In this document: piece by piece, positions 34,365 through 43,876 of the stretch
Layout of the letters: every line of letters begins with the position of its first letter
Numbering within the stretch: the first letter of the stretch is position 1
From: Stereocaulon alpinum
Lineage: Eukaryota > Ascomycota > Lecanoromycetes > Lecanorales > Stereocaulaceae
Reading direction: 5' to 3'
Length of the DNA: 64,000 nucleotides
Assembly (NCBI GenBank): GCA_018257865.1
Contig: JAEUBA010000006.1
Location: 124,001-188,000 of the forward strand
Notes under the pieces: generated by a model
What the model was told of the DNA's origin: nothing
Seen by the model: the letters and a program-made list of their open reading frames with translations, nothing else
The model's database searches: none
Program-made: the position numbers and the translations under genes

Positions 34365-35048
34365 ATGGCGACAACGCAGAGTGTGCAGTGCTTCGGCAAG
34401 AAGAAGACTGGTATGAGAATATCGCCCACTGCCCTTTGAGCAATAGCTAATCCGATCTCACAGCAACCGCTGTCGCACATTGCAAGGTACCTTTCATTAA
34501 CGATTCTACAACTTAGACCGCGCAGTTCAACTAACACCTACATGTCTAGGCTGGCAAAGGTCTTGTCAAAGTGAACGGCAAACCCCTCTCTCTTATGCAA
34601 CCCGAGATTCTCCGCTTCAAGGCACGCCCCAGCTCCCTCTCCATCCCCTAGTGTGCACCACTGTCTAACCCTCTTCGCTCATCATAGGTCTACGAACCCC
34701 TCCTTATAGTCGGTCTTGACAAGTTTGCCAATGTCGACATCCGCGTCCGTGTTAACGGCGGCGGTCACACCTCTCAAATCTACGCCATCCGCCAAGCCAT
34801 CGCCAAATCCATTGTCGCCTACTATCAGAAATACGTGGATGAATATGCGAAGAACCAGTTGAAGCAGGCCTTGGTACAGTATGACCGGACGCTGTTGGTG
34901 GCGGACAATAGACGGTGTGAGCCTAAGAAGTTTGGAGGTATGTCTTGGAACTCCGAGGTGTTTTGGGGAAAGGAAAAGCGTTGGACAGGGGCTAATATGA
35001 TCGATAGGACCTGGTGCGCGTGCAAGGTACCAGAAATCTTACCGTTAA
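34365..35048 (+). CDS. RPS16: 40S ribosomal protein S16 (uS9)
   Basis: Five exons (34365-34410, 34464-34486, 34550-34621, 34688-34937, 35008-35048) add up to exactly 144 codons, giving 143 residues, the length of the yeast protein. The sequence is unmistakable: 'MATTQSVQCFGKKKTATAVA', 'GKGLVKVNGKPLSLMQPEIL', 'VYEPLLIVGLDKFANVDIRV', 'SQIYAIRQAIAKSIVAYYQK', and the C-terminal tail 'KKFGGPGARARYQKSYR' that reaches the decoding centre. The third intron (34622-34687) must use a GC donor (TTCAAG|gcacgc). The codon ending shifts from A/C to G/T near 34823. Confidence 0.97.
34622..34687 (+). other. GC-AG intron in RPS16
   Basis: The exon junction between F-K and V-Y-E is fixed by the highly conserved protein. 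The only way to join it is AAG|gcacgc ... atcatag|GTC, a 66-nt intron with a GC donor and a gtctaac branch point. The donor lacks the usual gcaagt extension. Confidence 0.85.
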
Positions 35049-35176
35049 GCTGGGTGCAGAGATGGTGTGGTTGTTGTGGTGTATTGCTTAGCTGCATAGA
35101 TGGTCGAAATACTACAAATCTTTTCGAGCCCCGTCAGCTTGCAGGTTCCGAATGGAGCTGTTCCGTATTACTCTTA

Positions 35177-36098
35177 TCACGACTGTGTCGGATTTCGCTG
35201 TTGGTTCTGCATCACATTTTCTATCTCATATGCTACGTGACGGTCATCAACCCAACATTTCGGGCCTTTGGAGCTCCGGTCAAAACAACAATTATATCCT
35301 GATGCCGTCATTTCCCCCAACAATGTCTCTTTAACAGCTGGGTTTTCTAGAAAGCCAATTTCTTTGCAATAGTCCTGGATCTGCTGGAATGCAGTCAAAT
35401 GGCTAGTGATGGAGATTCCAAATCTTTTACCATGCGGTGCTTGAACGGCGTTTGGATACGATCTGTTTGGCTTGGCTTCATAGTATTCTTTTACGCACAA
35501 GTACCGGCCAAGAGACCCTTGCAGCTTGATTTTTTAGCAGATCTCGGAGCCATCGGCCTTACTCCAAGTACACAAGTTGCTGCACATAAAGGTATATTGA
35601 GACTGAAACAGTTGACCTCGGCATTCGAAGCTTAGCGCCTTTCCAGAATGTGGGGTTGGGAAACCAAACTCAAAACGTCTATCTGACTTCAAGCAATCTT
35701 CATCCAAACAAGCATAGTAACGGATATAACGCATCAAGTGCCGGCAGATCAATTCACCCGCGAGTTCGGTAACCTCTCTCTTTCCCAAACGGGAAGAGCC
35801 TCATCCGCATGACGTACAGCAAAAGCCTCGACGCTCACAAGTCTACGGCTTCTTCCCCAGATGCTGGACCTCTGACCAGTCAAATGTTGCATTATCGATG
35901 TCTTGACCCCAGACAAGCTTCCCCGCATACCCCGAGGCATGGATGACGCAGCGAGTAGTCCCAGATCCGGTGCATGGAGATGAAGTACTCTGCGACCATA
36001 CAGTGATCTGCAAGGCCATTCCTACATGGATATCTGCCCTCAGGCCGGACTTGCACCGGTAAGATGCTACAGATGTATCTTACTGCCGAGGTGTCCAT
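35177..36098 (-). CDS. Possible multi-exon Cys-rich protein, unknown
   Basis: Three minus-strand pieces look more protein-like than random. 36098 down to about 35935 reads 'MDTSAVRYICSILPVQVR' and 'FISMHRIWDYSLRHPCL'. About 35788-35534 reads 'LICRHLMRYIRYYACLDEDC' and 'SFECRGQLFQSQYTFMC'. 35500-35177 reads 'HGKRFGISITSHLTAFQQIQ' and 'CVKEYYEAKPNRSYPN'. They could be exons of one gene joined by short introns (a gtatgc donor lies near 35937 and a gtaagg donor near 35556), but I could not fix one consistent splice solution. Cys content is high. No family is recognised. It could also be a decaying gene. It is tail-to-tail with RPS16. Confidence 0.3.
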
Positions 36099-36207
36099 GT
36101 TCCTAGAAGATGGGGAATCAGCCCTCCTTCAAAACCCAGATATAGATCCTTTTATCCAACTTCCTCAGGAGCAATCTCTTATCATTTCTCTTCTCTGTAA
36201 ATATTGA

Positions 36208-37247
36208 ATGATTATTGCCAAGATGAAGTCCAACATTCTCTTGCCGTTCTTCACGCTCGTGCTGGGCACCGTGGCCTCGCCAGCACCTATTCCCAATCCA
36301 AACGACCCTACGGCTACGACAAACAATCCTACCCCCTGCACCTTCAGGCTCACGCCGTAAGTAACCCCATAAAGTCTCATGCGGCATCCTCTGCCATACC
36401 TTGCATAAGAACTTCACCTCCACGTGCTCTCTTCTATAGGACTATCGTCACTACATCCCCCCAAACCAACGCAACCCGTCTTCAAGGCCAGAAAGATTCC
36501 TACTAACACTCCCCAGTGGCAGCGGCTTCAGGATCAGCACCAAATGTGTTCCAACCAACTGTGCCGGCGTCCAGGCTACCGGTGTAACACGAAACGACCT
36601 CCTTAATGGTACGCACCCCTTCCTTCTCCATCACCCTCCCTCTTCTATCCCCCCATCCCCGCCATCCTCCATTCAAAAGAAAAACAACTGACCCCAATTA
36701 CCCCCCCAAAGGCCCCTGCAAACCCCTAACCCTAGTCTTCGCCCGCGGCACCACCGAAGGCGGCAACATAGGCAACATAGTCGGCCCCCCCTTCATCGAC
36801 GCCCTAAACTCCCAACTCTCCTCCGCCCAAATAGCAGTCCAAGGCGTAAACGACTACCCCGCCGACATAGCCGGTTTCAACGAAGGCGGCTCCCCCTCCG
36901 GAAGCAAAACCATGGCCCAACTTATCAAACTGGCGAAGCAAAAGTGTCCGCATACGAAATTGTGTGTGTCGGGCTATAGCCAGGGCGCGCAGGTGGCGCA
37001 TAATGCTGCGAATATGATTAGCCAGGCGGAGACGGATTTTATTAATAGTGTGGTGCTTTGGGGTGATCCGGATAATGGGGCGCCGTTTGGGAAGGTTCCA
37101 GCGAGGAAGGTTAGTACGGATTGTCATTTTGGAGATGATATTTGTTTGCATGGGGATTTGGTGCTGCCGCCGCATCAGGATTATTGCTTAGATGCGCAGC
37201 AGGAGGCGAGCTTTGTTGTGCAGAGGAGTGGGTTGAGGAAGGCGTAG
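36208..37247 (+). CDS. Secreted cutinase (carbohydrate esterase family 5)
   Basis: Three exons (36208-36356, 36517-36608, 36712-37247) give 258 residues. Start MIIAKMKSNILLPFFTLVLG is a signal peptide, with cleavage likely after TVASPAP. The cutinase core begins 'TRNDLLNGPCKPLTLVFARG' and has the nucleophile elbow GYSQGA (Ser), the Asp in 'STDCHFGDDICLHGD', and the His in 'LPPHQDYC'. Paired Cys residues fit the two conserved disulfides. Cutinases cleave polyester cutin or related short-chain esters outside the cell. The intron-2 acceptor and the intron-1 branch point (ctactaac) are clear. Codon use switches completely at 36930, from A/C-ending to G/T-ending. Acetylxylan esterase of the same family is a less likely reading. 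Confidence 0.92.
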
Positions 37248-38436
37248 AGGGGTGGGAGTGGATGGAGTGGATGTGTCGTGATGTATGAGATAGTGTACAT
37301 AGAAACATGATGATGAAAGAGGCAATTGCAAGCTGACCTGAGCGCAACGCATGTCATGTTGTATTTCCGTGTATGCAATCACCATCATAGATATCCTCTC
37401 ACAGCCTCTGCCATTCTTCCTTATATGAATAGACTTGACCCGTGTTGAAGCCTAGCTGTTTCATGGCTATGCGGAGAGCTATGTTATGGTGGAGAGAGGA
37501 TAATTGGTTTGTGTACCCTCCCGAGTAACCTCCGGTTTAGATGAAAGGTGAAGACCAGACAATATTTGAGCTGCCTTACTCCATGCTATGAGATATTAGG
37601 GTCCCACTAGCGCCGATCACCTAGCACTGCAAGCCTTAGAAAAGGTTGGTAAACCTAACCAGTGACAAAAGCCGCTCAATGTCTACAGCCACTTCGAACC
37701 TGGGACAAGCTGCTGAGCGCCGAGATTTTCATTTTCCGCTCGGATCATGCAAGGATCTTAAGCTGCGCATGAAACCCTGAGCCAAAATACTACACAATAT
37801 CTCGCAGTGCTACGACGCCATGGCTGTCTCGGCAGTCAATGCTGCTCCCGGTGAAAATTCTTGAACATGGTCGCACTTATTTGAGATGCTGAACAAATCT
37901 TATCTTCCGATGATGAGAGCCGCAAGAGCCAAGGAAGTATTGTTAGCGACGAGACATGATGGCTGCGGCTGGCGGAGATAGCTCCGTAGTAACTATTTCA
38001 GCCTGCTACCTCGATATAACATGGAAATGCTGAATACGCATCCTGGACGTCATCGGCTGTACGGCGGGAGGATTGCAGTACCTTCTGTCGAGCCGTCGAA
38101 GATCTTCTTGGTAGTAGTTGGCAGTGACACTAGAGGACAGCGCTTAGAGGGAAGATAAAACACCTCAGCCATGCAAGAAGGATGTAAGACACATATGGCC
38201 CGCTTCATGATATAACGTCATTGCTTTGCTTAGTACTTTCTCCGAAAAGGAACCTCGTTTTCAGATTCTGGAGATCGATGTAATAGGCCTCATGTATAGG
38301 TTGGCCATGGCGGCATAGGTATGGCGAGGGCGTAGGTTCTGCGTGATGATACCAAAAGCCCCTCCAATGCGACTTTAGCCAGCGTGACAGCTTGCGATCA
38401 TCCCTGTCCGACCTTCATATCTGATGCAGCTATGTT
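37248..38436. other. Convergent intergenic, no gene seen
   Basis: 1.19 kb between the cutinase stop and the stop of the next secreted-protein gene. Minus-strand frames at 37111-37388 overlap the cutinase 3' end and are its complement. The rest shows no coding signal. Confidence 0.45.
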
Positions 38437-39015
38437 TCACTGCACATCGCAACAATCTCCTCTCCTCTGCTTCCACTTTCCTGTTCTAGTCCATCGTGCA
38501 AGCTTCAAAGACCCTTCTGCAACCACCCCTATCCCATCCTCGGCCACGTCAAACGATAACGCCACAGCTTCGTATTGATTCACAAAGAGAATTATATCAG
38601 CCAACGCATGTCCCCACATCGTCCACGTGATAAACCCCTCCGTCGAATCTAAGTCAAGTTGCACGCTCCCTCTCTGATAAGTGAGCCTTCCCTTGTTTAT
38701 CCGCCAGGGGGCCTCGGGTCCCAAGTGCGCTGTGGCATCGTTACTCGCTTGTGTTATGGCTTCGTAGGTATGCAGGAAAGGGATGGGATCGCCATAGTCG
38801 CGGAAGGTTATGGTGCCGTGAGGAATGTCGAATGTAGTGGGATCATGAGGAAGGGCAATTTTTATTGGACGAGTGAAGTTCTGCCGGAGAAATTGTGTGT
38901 AGGGCCGTGATGGGTGAACAATTGGTAAAGTGGATGCGCGGGCGATGGTGTAGAAGTAGAAATAGAAGACGAGATAACTCGATTTGAATGGGCGCATCAT
39001 TGTTGAATGGACCAT
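38437..39015 (-). CDS. Secreted protein, unknown function
   Basis: The frame is open from 39150, but the Met at 39013-39015 starts a convincing secretion signal (MVHSTMMRPFKSSYLVFYFY then FYTIARAS), so I chose it. The mature part of about 165 residues is 'RPIKIALPHDPTTFDIPHGT', 'ITFRDYGDPIPFLHTYEAIT', 'HLGPEAPWRINKGRLTYQRG', 'VQLDLDSTEGFITWTMWGHA', and ends WKQRRGDCCDVQ. No known domain is recognised. The pattern of short beta-rich segments with few Cys recalls lineage-specific secreted proteins of plant-associated ascomycetes. The coding strand is A/C-rich upstream of about 38650 and G/T-rich after it. It is convergent with the cutinase gene. Confidence 0.7.
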   Translation of the reverse strand: MVHSTMMRPFKSSYLVFYFYFYTIARASTLPIVHPSRPYTQFLRQNFTRPIKIALPHDPTTFDIPHGTITFRDYGDPIPFLHTYEAITQASNDATAHLGPEAPWRINKGRLTYQRGSVQLDLDSTEGFITWTMWGHALADIILFVNQYEAVALSFDVAEDGIGVVAEGSLKLARWTRTGKWKQRRGDCCDVQ

Positions 39016-39853
39016 TATCGAGAATAAGAAATGGGCGTGTGTGAGTCCTTGTACGTCAACTTCTGTCCTTCTATTCTCTCTCGCATATCGCTCTGTCGCA
39101 TGTAGCTGTGTGCCGCTAGAAAGTGCCCGTAGTACTGTGGAAGTACCCATGCAATTAGTTTAGGACAACACTATTATATTTGGTCCTTTTCCTTAGAGTT
39201 CCTTACGCATTTTGCGGTCGCGTATAGCCGTTCTCTCGCCATGAGACAGCCTAAAGGCGCAAACCTGTTCGGGCCATCACTTCAGCAGCATCAAAGCTCA
39301 AACAACCATGACATATTTGGCAAGACTAATACAAGGAGCACAAGGCGCAAAGGACCAGGTTCTTGTCTTTCAATCTCATCTCCACCTGGTGATAGGCACC
39401 TTCGACCTAGAATTACAGAAGCCCTCTGAGGCACGAGGCACATATGTTTCATCCAGAAAAACGCCGTCGCCGCGTGACTCTCATCAATCAATGAATGTAT
39501 GAATATGCGACATCGGTGGTACCAAGAGAGTCAAAAGCAGGAGGCAAAAGTCTGCCTAGGCTCTGCCCCATGTCGTCCAATGGTGGTGTAACGTGTAGTC
39601 TTCAAGCTTCCGTGCATTACGCTGTTAAAACCATAGACGCACGTGAGTTTTCCGGCACAGCCGTGGTCGTTGGTCCCTATTTCGCAGAGCTTCAAGGCAA
39701 TTTCCAGAAGTTCCGTACTGGGCATGCTGTCTGAGACTGAAGTGTGGTCTTATGCTTGCCACAGAGCTGTAATGGACCGGCTAGGTAATTTCGGAGTGCC
39801 CGCCTGCTTGGTCAAAATTCACACATCATAAAACATTCTGTTTCTCATTGCCT
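39016..39853. other. Intergenic, secreted-protein promoter and YAK1 3' region
   Basis: 840 bp without a supported gene. Short frames at 39241-39834 on both strands lack motifs. Confidence 0.45.
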
Positions 39854-40442
39854 TCAATGCCACTGTGATTGGTTGACGAACCCCTCTTCCATCGTCCGAT
39901 CTTCCAAGGTTTGTATGAAGTTCCTGTTTCTTCCGCTCGTTGCCCTACTGCCTCTTCTCCTTGCGTTTGCCGCCGCGTTAGGGTCGACATAACCGTCTGG
40001 TGGTGGAGGATAATATGCCGGACTGGGCTGTAGCCTAATGGGTGCGTTTGGATCAAGGTGACTGGCAACTCTTTGGATAGATTGTGGTATTCCCCCACCT
40101 GATTGATCCATCGTTGATGCACGTTGCCGGCCTGCTCTTGTTGTAGCCTGCGCGTAAAGGTTTTGTTGCTGCGAGTATTGGGCTGGGGGCACTTGACCCG
40201 GTACCTGCTGCATCATGCCCATTTGGTGGCCATAGCCGGCTGTTTGAGCAGGATAGGGAGGGGGCGCACCTTGCTGATGGGGACTGTACATATTGTTGTA
40301 TACTGGTGGAGCTGCACCAAGGGGGCTGCCACCGTACTGGCTCATGTGTACGTTAGCTGCGTACGCATTCTGTGCAACAGATTGTGCTTGTGCTTGTGCT
40401 TGTGCTTGCGCCTGTGCTTGAGCTTGAGCTTGAGCTTGAGCT

Positions 40443-40493
<51 letters not shown>

Positions 40494-42991
40494 ACCTGAG
40501 CCTGAGCCTGAACCTGAGCCTGAGCCTGAGCCTGAGCTTGAGCCTGAGCCTGGGCCTGGGCCTGGGCTTGAGCTGCTTGAGCCCGCTGCTTGCTGACTGC
40601 TTCGGCTTGCTGCTGTTGTTGCACGCCCGGAGCTGGTGACTTTGTGAGAGAAGAAGATTTCAGGTTGATGGGCGGAACGAATTGTCCGGTGAACTTCTGC
40701 TGTGTAATAAATGGGTGCAATTTGGCCTGCTGAGGCGACCAGCGCTCAAGCGGGTTGATATTGAGCAAACCTCGGACAAAGTCAATGAAAGCGAGACGGT
40801 TGGTCATCTCTGCGCAGAATTAGCATAGGGCATTCGCAATAAGGAGCTAGCTACGTACCCCGGTCAATCTCAGGCTGCTTCATGTTCTTCCGTGGCATGG
40901 CATAGTTCCGAATGATGTCTGGTAGTGTCGTTGCTTGGAAATACTTCTTACTGGGCTGCTCCTTTGATCCATGCTCCCGTGAGTACTGCTCCATTGTTTT
41001 GAGCCGATAATTGCGCCTGCCGTACTCGTCATGAGTTTTCTCAAAGAATTCGCCCGATTGCTTTCCCATCTCCAGCATCCAAGTAGGTGGCAAGCCTAGC
41101 ATTTCTGTGATCCGAGACACTTGATTGTACTCTGAGGACCCTGGAAAGAGAGGGAGGCCTAGGAAAAGCTCAACAACAATGCAGCCCAAAGACCACATGT
41201 CGATCGCTGAAGAGTATCTAAGGCAGGTAAGAATGAGCACTCGGCTGGTCGCAACGATAGACTTACGGTAGCCCTAACAACACCTCCGGTGATCTGTAAA
41301 ATCTTGACTGTATATAGGTATACACAGTCTGTCTTTCGTCACATGCTGAGCCAAAGTCGATGATTTTGATGACAGGGCTTTCAAGACTATGAAAGCGGTT
41401 AGCATCAATCGATAAAGTTTAGAAGGCTTTCTTCACTTCTTCAGAAGTATGTTTTCTGGTTTCAGATCACAATGTATAAGCCTTGCTTTGTTGAGAAGAC
41501 CAAGTCCATTCAGTAATTGCTGTGCAAAAACCCGCACCAATGTTGTACTCAAGCCTCGGAATTGATTCTGCTTGATCAGCTCGTAGAGATTAACACTCAG
41601 TAGCTCGAAAACTAGGCACAAGTGTTGTCGATGGATGAACGTATCCTTCAGCCGTAGAAGATGATGGTCATCATTCTTGTCGAGTTTCTGATTGAGGAGG
41701 TCGAGGACAGAGACCTCCATCATGCTTTGATTGAAATAGGCGGTTCGGTTCTTGACAACCTTGACCGCGACCACCTCTTGCGTCTTCAAATTTTGGCATT
41801 TGACTACCTGGCCGAAGGTTCCTTGGCCAAGAACATCGAGTATGAGATACCGATTCTTATGTCCATTTTCTTCGTTACCAAGTATATCATTGACGAATAG
41901 GATGTAGTCACTATCTTCATTGTCGTATCCGTCATTCTTAACTCCTTTGCTTGGCTTTGTGAGGACTCGGCGAGGGTTTCGCGAGGACTCGTATTTGAAC
42001 GCCGGGTTACATATACGGTAAGTTGAAGGAAGATGGGTCGTCAGGGCTTGCAGAGGCTAGAAAACTAGAGTCAGTGGCATTGCCCAAGTCTACTTAGATA
42101 AGGAACATACACTGATGAAACCGCCTTCGGGATTCGCTCGTCGATATGCAGGCTGTGGATTTATTCTGGGCTGGAGATCATGCGTCGCGTCGAGCGCCTT
42201 GAACTTGGGGACTGGACCTCGAGGCATGTCTGCTGTACCAGTAGTATGAAGCGGTCGTGTGTTACGCGGAGACTTCGCCTCCCGGCCGAACACGGCGTTG
42301 AGATGGGCTGTTGCAGAGTTCGGGTAGTACTGGTCATAGCTTGAGTCACCAGGTTGGATAGGAGGGAGATGAAGCGGTGGTTGTCTCGAAGTTGCGGCTA
42401 AATCTGAATTAGTAACCATGTCTGGATTCGTGAAGCCCATATATGAATGTGCGCAGACTTACTAGGTGTTGCATAATTCGACTGAGAAGGTGTCGAGTAG
42501 TGGGATGACCGTGTTGGCGATTGCCGGGCCGATGTGCTCTGAGAGGGGTAATGGCCGTAGGGGCTTTGGCTGGGTTGCTGAGAGCTGGGAGCATACGGCG
42601 AGGATGGTGTAGCTTTCATAGGGGAATATCTCCGCGCCGCTGAAGAATCCTCTTGGCCTAGATGTTGTCCTGAGGGTCGATGGTGGTGACTTGGTCTCGC
42701 AGGATACTTCATCCTATTGTAGGGATCCGCGTCCTCCATTGCTACATCTCCATCTCCAGAAGCATACGAGCGTGTCTGCGGAGTTCCGATAGGCGAGACT
42801 GCCATGGACTGTGACTGGGAAGGAGCAGAAGGGTTTTGGTAAGCTTCGTATCCGTAGCTGTGCTGCTGTTGATGTTGTGGTGCGGAGCCGTTAGACTGCT
42901 GCGGCTGCTGCTGCTGCTGCTGCTGCGTTGTGGGATATCGTGCCTGGCGATTTCCTGCCATATCCGAGTAAGGCTGCCACTGTTGGTCCAT
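39854..42991 (-). CDS. YAK1: DYRK-family protein kinase Yak1
   Basis: Start at 42991 (MDQQWQPYSDMAGNRQARYP). A long Gln/Ser/Pro-rich N-terminus includes a polyQ run, then 'VPKFKALDATHDLQPRINPQ' and the DYRK homology region before the kinase. The kinase motifs are complete: 'VLGQGTFGQVVKC', catalytic Lys in 'EVVAVKVVK', 'IHCDLKPENILL', 'IKIIDFGSACDERQ', activation loop 'YTYIQSRFYRSPEVLL' with the autophosphorylated Tyr, and 'IDMWSLGCIVVELFLGLPLF'. The C-terminal region carries an (Ala-Gln)n tract of about 30 dipeptides and more Gln/Pro-rich sequence to TEEGFVNQSQWH-like closing residues (..MEEGFVNQSQWH). Yak1 restrains growth under glucose or TOR/PKA limitation and drives the stress response. 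At least four introns. It is head-to-head with RAD26. Confidence 0.95.
40385..40590. repeat. Hexanucleotide tandem array in YAK1
   Basis: About 200 bp of an imperfect 6-bp unit (gcctga and variants gcttga, gcttgt, gcctgg, gaacct on the plus strand), coding for alternating Gln-Ala on the minus strand, with occasional Val from C-to-T-type changes. Because the unit length is a multiple of three and contains no stop in any phase, all frames stay open across it (Leu-Ser, Glu-Pro and similar on the plus strand). Confidence 0.95.
42905..42930. repeat. CTG/CAG microsatellite (polyQ) in YAK1
   Basis: A run of ctg triplets on the plus strand encodes consecutive Gln in the Yak1 N-terminus on the minus strand. 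Part of a longer Gln-rich stretch; length polymorphism is expected. Confidence 0.85.
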
Positions 42992-43876
42992 GATGACGGT
43001 TACTGATAGCTCGTAGACTCTCTCGCGACCGGAACACCTGGAGTCTCCTGAAGTGTACTTGGCCCGGGTGCGAGTCTTGTTTCTTTGGCCGAACCTAATC
43101 ACAAGCTGGTATGCATCCAATCCCTTTCGCGAGCAGTCAAGCGACGGTCACGGGTTCAAGTGGCCGGCAGCTCCTGAACAATGTTCAGAAGCAGCTACTT
43201 GCTGCGTGTTCTGCGGTCTGAGGTCGAAGCATGAGCGCCTTAGGCCTTGGAGGGACGTTCCGCTGCCCAATCCTGAATAGTTGCTTCGGCCTAGGCGGCT
43301 AAGCACACTCTAAAGCTAATTCCGGGGATCAACCAGACCATCACGATTGGCCTCTGTCCCGTTAGTATCCATAGGGGGTCGAAGACAATGTGCGTCAAGT
43401 AAAGCGGGTGGTATAGGAATGAAGGATGTGTTCGAACCCCATCTAACAATGGGATAATGAGCTGAGACGGCCTCGCGCGCAGGGACCTACCTCGCTTAAG
43501 TTTTAAGGGCGGCGCGCCCCAAGATCCCGCTGTGACAAGGATGTCATGAACGTCTACGTAACCAGGCATAGCTCACATATTGATATCTATTCCACTCTAC
43601 TGGAGGCTTTGTGGCGCGCATCTTGTTGACATCAAGTTTCGATGCAAAATGCGAAGATCTGTATTTGTTCACCGCATCACAGATGGACTTGACTTTGATC
43701 TCTGGCGCTGACAGACCAAGGCGAGAGGAGAGAGTGACTCAACGGGGGCAAACGGTTAGCTGCAGCAAATACGTGAATAAAGCCGTCCCACCAGGCTTCG
43801 GAACTCCCATTGATATGTTGTGTATCATACAGATGCGGTACCCAAGCCGGCAATAGGGCCTTCGGTGCAGCAAGTT
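42992..43876. promoter_or_regulatory. Divergent promoter region, YAK1 / RAD26
   Basis: 885 bp between divergent start codons. It could include a short untranslated or coding first exon of RAD26, because an acceptor-like ggtgcag lies at 43864-43870 just before the chosen ATG. No gene is seen otherwise. A B-box-like gggttcaagtgg near 43148 has no tRNA fold around it. Confidence 0.45.

Noticed and set aside
40124..40639. Plus-strand Leu-Ser and Glu-Pro repeat frames
   Set aside because: They are by-products of the 6-bp array in YAK1, which keeps every phase open; the minus-strand kinase gene is the real coding sequence.
43130..43165. B-box-like gggttcaagtgg upstream of YAK1
   Set aside because: No acceptor stem or anticodon arm; not a tRNA.
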